A stretch of 20,239 nt of DNA from Candidatus Thorarchaeota archaeon SMTZ1-83 (GTDB lineage Archaea; Asgardarchaeota; Thorarchaeia; Thorarchaeales; Thorarchaeaceae), in contig LRSK01000237.1 of NCBI GenBank assembly GCA_001563325.1, forward strand, positions 1-20,239, written 5' to 3'. Each line of letters starts with the position of its first letter. The first letter of the stretch is position 1. Of the stretch, positions 7,448 through 15,647 are shown in pieces. A model generated the notes under the pieces. The model was not told where the DNA came from and did not search any database. It worked only from the letters and a program-made list of their open reading frames with translations. The position numbers and the translations under genes were made by a program.

Positions 7448-9571
7448 ATGACGGAGAAGAAGGTAGATACGTTGGAAAAACGCGTTTACAAATTCGGTGC
7501 AGGGAAGGCTGATGGAAAAGCGGACATGAAGAACGAATTGGGGGGAAAGGGTGCTTCTCTGGCAGGAGCAACTCTGTTAGGGTTGCCAGTCCCGCCGGGA
7601 TTCACAATCTCCACTGACGTTTGCAATGATTATCTTGAAACCGGAGGGCTTACAGACGAAGTGAAGTCCGAAGCCAAGAAAGCCCTTGCTTGGGTGGAGA
7701 AGATACTTGGAAAGAAGTTCGGTGATCCAAAGAACCCCCTCCTAGTATCCTGTCGGTCTGGTGCAAGACAGAGTATGCCTGGAATGATGGAAACGGTCCT
7801 CAACGTTGGTCTCACGACTGAAACGCTACCTGGACTGATTGAAGCATCAGGGGATGAGAGATTCGCCTACGACTCCTACAGACGTCTGATCATGATGTAT
7901 TCTGACGTCGTGATGGAGAAGGCGGAGGGGATAGAACCCGAAGAGGGTCAGGGTGTCAGACAGCAGCTGGAATGGATACTCGCGAAGAAGAAGAGAGAAT
8001 CAGGTAGACTTAGCGATACTGATCTTACAGTCGAAGACCTGAAGGGACTGTGTGTCGAGTTCAAGGAGAGAGTCAAGCTGACATTGGGGAAGGAATTCCC
8101 TGATGACCCCTACAACCAACTTTGGGGTGCAATTGGAGGGGTCTTCAAGAGCTGGTGGGGCAATCGTGCTGTTGCCTACAGGCGTATTGAGAATATCCCA
8201 GATGAGTGGGGGACGGCTTGCACCGTGCAGTCGATGGTATTCGGCAACCTTGGTGAGGATTCTGCCACCGGAGTGGCGTTCACAAGAGACCCAGCCACGG
8301 GCGAGAATCTGTACTATGGTGAGTGCCTATTCAACGCACAAGGAGAAGATGTTGTTGCCGGAATCCGAACTCCGAATCCGATGAACGAAGAGAGCAAGAA
8401 CGAACAGAACAAGCACCTGCCAACTCTTCAGGAGAGGATGCCTGGGCTCTATGCAGAACTGTGTAGCATACGAGATACGCTTGAAGATGATGTCAAAGAT
8501 ATGCTAGACTTGGAGTTCACTATTGAGAGGAACAGGCTCTTCCTGGTTCAACACAGAGTCGGCAAGAGAACGGCGACTGCCGCTTTGAATATCGCAATGG
8601 ACATGCTTGACAGCGGTATGATTGACAGACCGACTGCAGTCATGAGAGTACACCCCGAACAGCTTGGTCAGCTCCTTTATCCTGTCATAGACCCCGAGGC
8701 AGAGAAGGATGAAACTCCAATCGCCCAAGGTCTTCCTGCAGGCCCAGGAGGGGCCGTCGGCCAGATTGTGTTCACACAGGAGGACGCTGTAAAATGGGCG
8801 AGTCAAGAGAAGAAGGTCATTCTCGTTCGTGAGGAAACCAGCCCTGAAGACATCGAAGGAATGCGGTCCGCGGTTGGCATACTCACCGCACGCGGAGGCA
8901 TGACAAGTCACGCAGCACTTGTCACGCGGGGTTGGGGGAAAACCTGCATCGTTGGTGCGTCAGCGTTGGAGATTGACCCCTTCGACAAGAGTATGTCTGT
9001 TAATGGTGTGATTTACAGGCAGGGAGACACGATTACTCTCAACGGTACTAGGGGCCTCGTCTACAAGGGCGAGCTACCGATGATGGACTCGACTAGAAAT
9101 CCCAGACTTCTTGAGTTCATGGAAATGATTGATCAATTCAGAAAGATGGGAGTCAGGGCCAACGCTGAAACTCCAGAGGACGCCCGGACTGCTCTGGACT
9201 TCGGAGCCGAAGGGATAGGACTCTTCAGGACAGAACACATGTTCTATGGGGAGGGCTCCGATGAGCCTCTCTTCCTTCTAAGAAAGATGATTCTGAGTAA
9301 GACAAGGGCAGAAAGGAGAGCCGCGTTGGATGAGCTATCACCCTATGTGAAACGCGACATCAAGTCAACCCTTGAAGTGATGGACGGTCTGCCCGTCACG
9401 ATAAGACTTCTTGATCCGCCACTTCATGAGTTCGTGCCTCAAAGCCGAATTGGACAGGAAAGACTTGCTCACTCATTGGGGATAAGCGTGGAAGAGGTTC
9501 GAACAAGAGGTGAGGCCCTTCACGAGAGCAATCCAATGATGGGTCATGAGGTTGGCAATCACATACCCTGA
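7448..9571 (+). CDS. ppdK: Pyruvate phosphate dikinase, N-terminal fragment ending at a frameshift
   Basis: PPDK interconverts pyruvate + ATP + phosphate and PEP + AMP + pyrophosphate, linking glycolysis and gluconeogenesis in the cytosol. The fragment carries the ATP-grasp domain (MKNELGGKGASLAGATLLG start; CRSGARQSMPGMMETVLN; TGVAFTRDPATGE), the swivelling phosphohistidine domain (RGGMTSHAALVTRGWG, His488 counted from ATG 7448) and the first half of the PEP/pyruvate barrel (GIGLFRTEHMFY; TIRLLDPPLHEFVP). At NPMMGH the frame is lost: PPDKs continue with an RGxRL motif, but here the frame runs into seven unrelated residues and stops. Start: the ATG at 7448 gives MTEKKVDTLEKRVYKFG, a normal family N-terminus. 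An upstream in-frame ATG at 7415 would add 11 residues without support. Protein from this fragment alone should be inactive. Confidence 0.9.
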   Translation: MTEKKVDTLEKRVYKFGAGKADGKADMKNELGGKGASLAGATLLGLPVPPGFTISTDVCNDYLETGGLTDEVKSEAKKALAWVEKILGKKFGDPKNPLLVSCRSGARQSMPGMMETVLNVGLTTETLPGLIEASGDERFAYDSYRRLIMMYSDVVMEKAEGIEPEEGQGVRQQLEWILAKKKRESGRLSDTDLTVEDLKGLCVEFKERVKLTLGKEFPDDPYNQLWGAIGGVFKSWWGNRAVAYRRIENIPDEWGTACTVQSMVFGNLGEDSATGVAFTRDPATGENLYYGECLFNAQGEDVVAGIRTPNPMNEESKNEQNKHLPTLQERMPGLYAELCSIRDTLEDDVKDMLDLEFTIERNRLFLVQHRVGKRTATAALNIAMDMLDSGMIDRPTAVMRVHPEQLGQLLYPVIDPEAEKDETPIAQGLPAGPGGAVGQIVFTQEDAVKWASQEKKVILVREETSPEDIEGMRSAVGILTARGGMTSHAALVTRGWGKTCIVGASALEIDPFDKSMSVNGVIYRQGDTITLNGTRGLVYKGELPMMDSTRNPRLLEFMEMIDQFRKMGVRANAETPEDARTALDFGAEGIGLFRTEHMFYGEGSDEPLFLLRKMILSKTRAERRAALDELSPYVKRDIKSTLEVMDGLPVTIRLLDPPLHEFVPQSRIGQERLAHSLGISVEEVRTRGEALHESNPMMGHEVGNHIP

Positions 9572-10184
9572 AGTGTACGAGATGCAAATCCGGGCCATTT
9601 TGGACGCAGCCGTCGAACTCAAGAGGGAGGGCAAGAAAGTGCTGCTTGAAATCATGATTCCAGTGACCATAGGGTCCGCTGAGCTTAAGCACATGAAGAT
9701 GCGTGTAGATGCCCTATACGAGAAGTTCAAACAGGAAACCGGGGAGGAGGTAGATTTTCTTTACGGAACCATGATTGAGATACCTAGGGCGTGCATGCGG
9801 GCAGGTGACATGGCAGAAAGTGCAGAGTTCTTCTCATTCGGCACCAATGACTTGAGTCAGATGGGATTCGGCTTCAGTCGTGACGACATCGGCTCTTTCC
9901 TGCCAGACTATCTGGATGGCCACATCCTGAGGAATGACCCCTTCCAGAGCATTGACAAGCGTGGCATTGGACAGCTCATGCAGATTGCCATTGAGAGAGG
10001 CAGAAAGACCCGACCAGGGATGAAGATTGGAGTCTGCGGTGAACACGGGGGAGACCCCAGGTCTGTTGAGTTCTTCTACAAGATAGGTCTGGACTATGTT
10101 TCATGCTCTCCATATCGCTTGCCGATTGCCCGGTTGGCGGCTGCCCAGGCCGCCATAAAGGAGGAGCGGGGGGAGCTCGAGTAG
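9546..10184 (+). CDS. ppdK: Pyruvate phosphate dikinase, C-terminal fragment after the frameshift
   Basis: This frame continues the PEP/pyruvate TIM barrel in the next reading frame, starting inside the conserved RLAITYPEVYEMQ segment. It holds the rest of the active site: GTMIEIPRA with the catalytic Glu, FFSFGTNDLSQM with the Asn-Asp pair, and GVCGEHGGDP with the acid/base Cys (Cys164 of this fragment). The end is normal for the family. No further stops or damaged motifs are seen, so the break is recent or an assembly artefact. The ATG at 9546 is simply a codon inside the old gene; no ribosome site of note precedes it, so it is unlikely to be a separate gene. Together the two parts give about 915 residues, slightly above the usual 870-890. 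Confidence 0.88.
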   Translation: MRLAITYPEVYEMQIRAILDAAVELKREGKKVLLEIMIPVTIGSAELKHMKMRVDALYEKFKQETGEEVDFLYGTMIEIPRACMRAGDMAESAEFFSFGTNDLSQMGFGFSRDDIGSFLPDYLDGHILRNDPFQSIDKRGIGQLMQIAIERGRKTRPGMKIGVCGEHGGDPRSVEFFYKIGLDYVSCSPYRLPIARLAAAQAAIKEERGELE

Positions 10185-10206
10185 AGGTCCCCCAAGCTTT
10201 TTATCT
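10168..10206 (+). terminator. Probable terminator after PPDK
   Basis: A G run at 10168-10173 can pair with CCCCC at 10189-10193 across a loop of about 15 bases, followed by CTTTTTATC. The stop codon lies in the loop. Archaea often terminate on the T run alone; both signals are present here. Confidence 0.5.
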
Positions 10207-10248
10207 GACCAGCATCGGCCCCTGCGCAAGTTCAGAGCCCTTTGGAGC

Positions 10249-10257
10249 CTATTATAT
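10249..10257 (+). promoter_or_regulatory. TATA-like box for tdh
   Basis: CTATTATAT is centred about 33 bases before the ATG at 10286, so transcription should start near 10277-10280. That gives a nearly leaderless mRNA and places the alternative GTG at 10274 upstream of the transcript. Confidence 0.5.
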
Positions 10258-10285
10258 CGTGTAGTTAGAGTCGGTGAGTCAAGTA

Positions 10286-11239
10286 ATGAAGCGAATTCTT
10301 GTAACGGGAAGCTACGGACAGATTGGAACAGAACTAGTAGGAGTCTTGAGAAAGAAGTATGGCAGTGACAACGTCATTGCGACAGGCAGAAAGAAACCGC
10401 CAGAGATTCTGACACGTGACGGCCCTTACAAGCGACTAGACATTCTCAACACAAATCAGCTACACACGATGCTGGTCGACTTTGACATCGACATTGTCAT
10501 TCATAATGCGTCGGTGCTCTCAGCAACTGGTGAGAAGAACCCACAGCTTGCCTACCGGACCAACATCGAAGGAACCTACAATGTCATGGAAGCAGTTCGC
10601 ATCCTAGGGTTAGACCAGGCACTTGTGCCGAGCTCAATCGCCGCATTCGGACCTTCGACTCCTAGGGAGAACACTCCTAACGAAGTCATAACAAGACCGA
10701 CCAGCATGTACGGTGTAACTAAGGTGTTCGTTGAGTTGTTTGGAGAGTACTACCACCGACGCTATGACGTTGACTTCAGGTCTCTCAGGTATCCTGGCGT
10801 CATAAGCGCGGAGGCACTTCCGGGCGGTGGCACCACTGATTACGCTGTCGAAATCTTCTATGAAGCTCTGAAGAACAAGAAATACATCTGCTTCCTTGGG
10901 CCAGATACAAGACTCCCCATGATGTTCATGGCGGACTGCATCAAGTCAACGATTGACCTCATGGAAGCTGACAACGAGAAACTCAAGAGCCGAACCTTTA
11001 ATGTGACCGCCTTCAGCTTCACCCCGGCCGAGCTTGCGGAAGAAATCAAGAAACACATTCCAGAGTTTGAGATCACATACGAACCCGACTTCCGTCAGGC
11101 GATTGCAGATTCGTGGCCGATGTCTCTCGATGACAGTGTGGCCAGAGAAGAGTGGGGATGGTCCCCAGACTATGACCTTGCAAGAATGACCAAGGAGATG
11201 CTCGCCAGGCTCTCGCAGAAACTCGGCTTGAAGTACTAG
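10286..11239 (+). CDS. tdh: L-threonine 3-dehydrogenase, SDR type
   Basis: It oxidises L-threonine with NAD+ to 2-amino-3-ketobutyrate, which a CoA-dependent lyase splits to glycine and acetyl-CoA. It belongs to the short-chain dehydrogenase/epimerase-like TDH family (as in Thermoplasma and animals), not the zinc-dependent medium-chain type. Visible features: Rossmann motif GSYGQIG at residues 8-14; SSIAAFGP with the catalytic Ser at 116/117; YGVTK with Tyr142 and Lys146; and family stretches SLRYPGVIS, PGGGTTDYAVEIF, and HIPEFEITYEPDFRQAIADSWP near the end. The 317-residue length is normal. ATG 10286 is chosen over GTG 10274 because it directly begins the first beta strand (MKRILVTG) and GGTGA lies 8 bases upstream. 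The partner 2-amino-3-ketobutyrate CoA ligase is not in the window; a threonine ammonia-lyase and ThrRS are nearby. Confidence 0.93.
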   Translation: MKRILVTGSYGQIGTELVGVLRKKYGSDNVIATGRKKPPEILTRDGPYKRLDILNTNQLHTMLVDFDIDIVIHNASVLSATGEKNPQLAYRTNIEGTYNVMEAVRILGLDQALVPSSIAAFGPSTPRENTPNEVITRPTSMYGVTKVFVELFGEYYHRRYDVDFRSLRYPGVISAEALPGGGTTDYAVEIFYEALKNKKYICFLGPDTRLPMMFMADCIKSTIDLMEADNEKLKSRTFNVTAFSFTPAELAEEIKKHIPEFEITYEPDFRQAIADSWPMSLDDSVAREEWGWSPDYDLARMTKEMLARLSQKLGLKY

Positions 11240-11367
11240 TATGGATGCTACAGGGATTACATCAAGAGAGTTCTGAATTCCAAAGAAAGAACCGTCAGCC
11301 TTATCACAAGCGCCTCAACCAGCGCCTGTGTCCGAGTCGCTAGACGAACCCAAGAGGTGAGTTGACT

Positions 11368-13116
11368 ATGGTGGCGGATAGACGCATTCTCTACTACAGC
11401 CTGCTTATCCTATCCATACTACTCGCATCATCGCTCTACCTTTCATGGACGGTGGATAGAGGGCTGGGGACACTCGATGTAGAGAGAACCGGGGTGGAGC
11501 CAGAGCCTGGGCGCTCAGTGAATTTCACGGTCTATTCTCCAAGAGAAGAGTATCCTGGTCTCATGCCTGTCGTGCTGACAATACACGGTCTCGGCGGGGC
11601 AAAAGAGGCCATGTATGCATTCAACATTGAGTTGGCCCGAAGGGACTTCACTGTAGTAGCGATAGATCTAGCTGGTCATGGCGACTCGTCAGAGTCATTC
11701 GACATCGATAACTATACCAGAATGGCGGAAGACTGCTATGCCGTACTTCAGTATGTGGGATCGAATTATACTGACGTGAACCCAAGTCTCTATGGAGTTG
11801 TGGGCCACTCTCTCGGAGTCCATGTTGGCCTAGCAATGTATGAGATGGCTGTACAACCAAAGGCCATTGCAGCAATAGGCCCAGTTTGGTTGGAAGACTC
11901 CATGCCGCTCCCCGGGAATCTGCTCCTTGCCGCGGGCGAATTCGACGAGTTGATTCCTAGAGGCAGCCTTCTTGAGCTAATTAGAACCCTCAGTGGATTC
12001 CCGGATGCAATGGCAGGTATAACCTACGGCGGCTTCGACGGCGATGCAGCTTATCGACTTGTCCTATCGCCGACAAATCATATAGGCGAAGCTACTGACA
12101 TGCTTATTGTATCCGAAACCGTTTCATGGATGCTTCAGGCACTTCACAATGTCGAGGAACCCGATCTATCGGGGATACAGGTTCAGCTCATATATGAAAG
12201 GAAGACTGTTGCCTATGTTGTAGGAGCGGCTTCGCTATTGTTCTCACTCATACCGCTGCTGCTCATCTCATTGATTCACCTGCCAGAAAGGATTCGACCA
12301 CTGTCCCTCTCCAATGATACAGAACCAATGTCGCTCAGAAGAGAAGCGGTACTCAGCAGCATGCTCGCCGTGATATTTGTCCTATTCTATCTACTTTCAG
12401 GCCTCGCAGGAATCGCTCTGGAAGGCATGGGCATTGAACTATCTCTCAGCATGCTAGGTACTGGACTCCTGTTGTTCTTCATCGTATGCCCAGTTCTCTG
12501 GGTTATTGTCATGACATTGATGGCGGGGAAACAAAGGATGCTGCGGTCTTTGGTTGCATTGGGTTACAAGAAACCACACTTGAGAAGCTTCCTGTTGAAG
12601 GTAGCCAGAGCCGTAATCCCTGCGTTGATCTGCATGGCGTGGTTGCTGTTTTGGGCCGCTTTGGGCGGATTACCCGGAACAACAGGTCCAGTCATTGTCT
12701 TTCCTCTATTCAGGTTCCCAAATGACGAAAGGATTGTAAGCCTGCTAGCGATGACCTGCCTGGCTCTGCCATTCTCCATATCGGATGTACTATGGACTCG
12801 AGGCCTACTACTGGCAGAACGTGATTGGGGTGACAGAATGCCTTATGCCAGGAGATTCGTGTCTGTCTGGGGAATGAGGGTAGTTCCCACTCTCAGTCTA
12901 GCAATCGTTGCCGTTTTGGGTAGCGCAGCTCTTGGCATAATCGCTGCCCCGGTCGTACTTCTTGGGCTTCTTCTGCTTCATTTTGTCATAGCTTCGGCAG
13001 TGGTGTCGATGCTGGTCATCTTTGTGTCTGTTGAGCATGGCAATCCATGGCCTGCGACCATCATTGGCGCATTTCTATACGCATGGATTCTGATTGGGGC
13101 GATCCCCCTTGTCTAG
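11368..13116 (+). CDS. Membrane-anchored alpha/beta hydrolase fused to a multi-spanning membrane domain
   Basis: The 582-residue protein has three parts. Residues about 5-26 are an N-terminal membrane helix or uncleaved signal. Residues about 45-270 form an alpha/beta-hydrolase domain with oxyanion strand TIHGLGG, nucleophile elbow GHSLG (Ser148), acid in GEFDELIP (Asp193) and base in TNHIG (His238), a complete triad. Residues about 281-580 contain roughly eight hydrophobic helices. The single helix before the hydrolase puts that domain outside the cytoplasm; N-x-T/S sequons there agree. Substrate is unknown: an esterase, lipase or peptidase acting on surface or membrane molecules is possible. 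Start: GAGGTGA (11354-11360) lies 7 bases before ATG 11368, whereas the TTG two codons earlier is too close to it. The stop codon overlaps that of the convergent threonine ammonia-lyase in a shared CTAG. Confidence 0.82.
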   Translation: MVADRRILYYSLLILSILLASSLYLSWTVDRGLGTLDVERTGVEPEPGRSVNFTVYSPREEYPGLMPVVLTIHGLGGAKEAMYAFNIELARRDFTVVAIDLAGHGDSSESFDIDNYTRMAEDCYAVLQYVGSNYTDVNPSLYGVVGHSLGVHVGLAMYEMAVQPKAIAAIGPVWLEDSMPLPGNLLLAAGEFDELIPRGSLLELIRTLSGFPDAMAGITYGGFDGDAAYRLVLSPTNHIGEATDMLIVSETVSWMLQALHNVEEPDLSGIQVQLIYERKTVAYVVGAASLLFSLIPLLLISLIHLPERIRPLSLSNDTEPMSLRREAVLSSMLAVIFVLFYLLSGLAGIALEGMGIELSLSMLGTGLLLFFIVCPVLWVIVMTLMAGKQRMLRSLVALGYKKPHLRSFLLKVARAVIPALICMAWLLFWAALGGLPGTTGPVIVFPLFRFPNDERIVSLLAMTCLALPFSISDVLWTRGLLLAERDWGDRMPYARRFVSVWGMRVVPTLSLAIVAVLGSAALGIIAAPVVLLGLLLLHFVIASAVVSMLVIFVSVEHGNPWPATIIGAFLYAWILIGAIPLV

Positions 13117-14336
13117 TCCTCATAGAGCTCAAAACGAAGCCCTGCTTCATTGAACATGGACAACATACGTCTCACAGCCGACTCATCTGGAACTTCCAGG
13201 ACCATCCTTAGTTCGGCCATGTTGGGAGCAATGTCCGGGTCGAATCTATCTTGGTCAATCTCAACAACACTCACACGAGAAGCTGCTACAATCTCTAGCA
13301 CCTGATTCATGCTTCCCACTCTATCCAAGATTGTTCCTTTCACACGCACTGACCGGCCTAGCCTAAATAGCTCCTTCCCAACAACCCTCGACAAGAAACT
13401 CATGTCGATGTTACCCCCGGAAAGCAAAGCCACTGCGTTCTTGTTCTTGATGTCTATGACTCCGTGTTCGTAAGCTGATAGACCAACACATCCGGCCGGC
13501 TCTACAACTAGCTTTGCACGCTCAAGTAGATGGAAGAGGGTCCTTGTGACCTCGAGCTCCTCAACAGTTACAACATCGGTGAGAAGGTCTTTAACAATCC
13601 TGAAGGTAAGCTTTCCAGGCATTTTAACAGCTATGCCGTCACAGACTGTGCTCATTCCCTCCACTTTCACGGGCTTCCCCTGTTCAAGTGATGCCTTCAT
13701 GGATGCTGCACTTGCAGCCTCAACTCCATAGACATTGACCTCTGGCTTCTGGTAATTGATAGCCACCGAAATACCACTTGCTAGGCCGCCTCCTCCCAAA
13801 GGCACGGCTACATTATCAACATCAGGCAGCTCATCAAGAATCTCTAATCCGATTGTGCCTTGACCGGCAATTACGTTCTCATCGTTGAACGGATGGAGAA
13901 AAGTGACACCGGTGTCCTTGGACGTCTTGAGTGCATGAGCGAGTGCATCATCGAATGTGGTGCCGTGCAGGATCACGTTTGCCCCGTAGCCCTGAGTGGC
14001 TTGAATCTTCGCCACAGGAGAGAAGACTGGCATCACGATGGTCGATTCGATTCCCAACCGTGTTGCAGCATAGGCCACTCCTTGTGCATGGTTCCCAGCT
14101 GATGCTGCAATCACTCCCGCCTTCTTCTCGGCCTCCTTCAGCTGTGACATTGCGTATGCTGCACCCCTCACCTTGAAAGAGCCCGTCTTCTGAAGGTTCT
14201 CCAACTTGAGATAGACATTGCCGCCACTCATTCGGCTGAAGGTTGTGGAATGATCAAGTCGTGTCACGTGTTTGATGCCTCTGAGTACCTCTCGAGCGTC
14301 CAAGATCTTCTCGAAGAGTGCCTTGTACTTCTTCAT
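13113..14336 (-). CDS. ilvA: Threonine ammonia-lyase (threonine dehydratase) with C-terminal ACT domain
   Basis: It deaminates L-threonine to 2-oxobutyrate and ammonia using PLP, feeding isoleucine synthesis or catabolism; serine is a usual side substrate. The 407 residues show a fold-type II core: Lys55 in TGSFKVRGA forms the Schiff base, SAGNHAQG contacts the substrate, and GGGGLASG (181-188) holds the cofactor phosphate. EPAGCVGL and LLSGGNID follow near the end of the core. Residues about 325-405 form one ACT-like domain (VRVKGTILDRVGSMNQVLEI), as in the approximately 400-residue archaeal and TdcB-like enzymes. Two ACT-like units, as in the longest IlvA, are absent. Biosynthetic versus catabolic role cannot be settled from sequence; ACT suggests amino-acid feedback. 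It is last in a minus-strand trio behind thrS and the lysine-6-dehydrogenase-like gene, with a 72-base gap upstream. Confidence 0.92.
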   Translation of the reverse strand: MKKYKALFEKILDAREVLRGIKHVTRLDHSTTFSRMSGGNVYLKLENLQKTGSFKVRGAAYAMSQLKEAEKKAGVIAASAGNHAQGVAYAATRLGIESTIVMPVFSPVAKIQATQGYGANVILHGTTFDDALAHALKTSKDTGVTFLHPFNDENVIAGQGTIGLEILDELPDVDNVAVPLGGGGLASGISVAINYQKPEVNVYGVEAASAASMKASLEQGKPVKVEGMSTVCDGIAVKMPGKLTFRIVKDLLTDVVTVEELEVTRTLFHLLERAKLVVEPAGCVGLSAYEHGVIDIKNKNAVALLSGGNIDMSFLSRVVGKELFRLGRSVRVKGTILDRVGSMNQVLEIVAASRVSVVEIDQDRFDPDIAPNMAELRMVLEVPDESAVRRMLSMFNEAGLRFELYED

Positions 14337-14408
14337 AGTAAATCTCTAAGCAGGTTTGTCGTCATCTCTGATAACACTTGCCTCGAAAACCTGTTCTGAA
14401 TGGATGCT

Positions 14409-15551
14409 CTAGAAGACTCTCTCTTCTATCTCGATGCCCCGTTTTCTCATCTCCTCAATGAACTCAGATGGAGGAACTGCTACTTCTGGGGGAAGGACTC
14501 CTCGGTCGCCAATCGACCCACTGACGCTCATCGTGGCTACCGCAGAGGCTGGGAATGCTGTTGTTCGCATCATCGAGGTCAGATTCGATTCCTCATCAAA
14601 CAAGTCAATGACTTGGTACTCCACGATCCTGGAGTCTCCATTTATGTCACCCTCAACAGTCACCCTGATGAGAGTGGCATCCTTCCCGGTGGGCGGGAGA
14701 TTACGTTCAAGGAGTTTCTCAAGCACTGTCCGCGGCGCAACTCTAGCTCCGTCAAAGTCCTCCTCTTCGCCACTCATCAGTCCGAGCTTAAGGAAGGCGT
14801 ACATCTTCTCTGCGTGTCCAGGATAGCGGAGCGTCTTATAGTCAAGGTTCTTTATCTTGCCTTCGTGAGTTACAGGTAGCGTCGAGGTGCCGCCGCTTGT
14901 GTTGAAGGCCTCGAGCTTCCCAAATGGCGCGGGGAAGTCCAGATACTCAATCCCGACGAGGGGTTCCTCAAGGACAATCTTTCCGTCACGCAGTACTCTA
15001 CAAGGTTCCACATATTCGTTAATTAGACCCTCAACTGAGAAGATTAAGGCATAGTCGAGAGGTGGTTTTGGGTCCTGCTGAAGGCCTCCCACTCGGATCT
15101 TTACACTCTCTACATTTGTGAGTTGGTCGATACCAGCTTGGGCCAGAACGTTGGTCATTCCTGGTGCTACTCCACAATCAGGAACAACGGTAATTCCGGC
15201 ATCCTTCGCTCTATCACTCAGCTCCATCTGCTTCTCCACGACCCATAGGTTTCCGCCTAGGTCACACATGTGTGTGCCAGTTTCAATAGCAACCTCTGTA
15301 TGAAGCAGATTGACTGTGTAACTCACTGCGCTTACAACAGAGTCCACCATTGAGAATACACGCACTAGTTGATCCCGGTTTCGAGCATCCAACTGCTCGG
15401 CTGAGAACTTTGAGCCCATCTCTCTTGCCAAGCTCTTTGCTGCGCTGCTGTCAATGTCTGCCACAATCACGTGCTCGACCGATTCATTCCTTGCAAGGTC
15501 GAAGGCAGCGCCTCTTCCCATGAAACCTGAACCTACTATTAGGACCTTCAA
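14409..15551 (-). CDS. Lysine 6-dehydrogenase / saccharopine-dehydrogenase-like oxidoreductase
   Basis: An NAD(P)-dependent amino-acid dehydrogenase of about 380 residues. Features: Rossmann motif GSGFMGRG at the very N-terminus, acidic ADID after strand 2 (favouring NAD+), CDLGGN near 96-101, VPDCGVAPGM at 123-132, then EAFNTSGGTSTL, LDYKTLRYPGHAEK, and a C-terminal GVLPPEVAVP ... RGIEIEE. The order of these motifs fits L-lysine 6-dehydrogenase, which oxidatively deaminates the side chain of lysine, better than fungal saccharopine reductase; substrate identity remains an inference. Start: TTG 15551 has AAAGGTG 7 bases upstream and places the Rossmann strand at residue 2, as in the family. 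An upstream ATG at 15626 would add 25 residues and has GGGAG only 3 bases away. It lies between thrS and ilvA on one strand, an operon-like arrangement. Confidence 0.82.
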   Translation of the reverse strand: MKVLIVGSGFMGRGAAFDLARNESVEHVIVADIDSSAAKSLAREMGSKFSAEQLDARNRDQLVRVFSMVDSVVSAVSYTVNLLHTEVAIETGTHMCDLGGNLWVVEKQMELSDRAKDAGITVVPDCGVAPGMTNVLAQAGIDQLTNVESVKIRVGGLQQDPKPPLDYALIFSVEGLINEYVEPCRVLRDGKIVLEEPLVGIEYLDFPAPFGKLEAFNTSGGTSTLPVTHEGKIKNLDYKTLRYPGHAEKMYAFLKLGLMSGEEEDFDGARVAPRTVLEKLLERNLPPTGKDATLIRVTVEGDINGDSRIVEYQVIDLFDEESNLTSMMRTTAFPASAVATMSVSGSIGDRGVLPPEVAVPPSEFIEEMRKRGIEIEERVF

Positions 15552-15558
15552 TTGGGGG

Positions 15559-15565
15559 CACCTTT
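15559..15565 (-). promoter_or_regulatory. Shine-Dalgarno site favouring TTG 15551
   Basis: AAAGGTG read on the minus strand, 7 bases before TTG 15551-15549. The spacing is better than for the upstream ATG at 15626, and the resulting protein begins at the Rossmann fold. Confidence 0.5.
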
Positions 15566-15647
15566 CTACTCTGATGGGCCATCCGGGATACCGCTTGGTA
15601 AAAACACTATCGACTGGTCTATTCATGATCTCCCAGTTTTCTCGTCG

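Noticed and set aside
8504..9730. Minus-strand frames opposite PPDK
   Set aside because: Shadows of the PPDK frame without recognisable motifs.
9546..10184. A separate small gene rather than the tail of PPDK
   Set aside because: It begins in the middle of a conserved PPDK barrel motif, carries the rest of that active site, and has no start signal of its own.
11309..11327. Direct repeat AGCGCCT twice, 12 bases apart, upstream of the hydrolase
   Set aside because: Seven-base repeats are expected by chance at this scale and no symmetry or third copy supports an operator.
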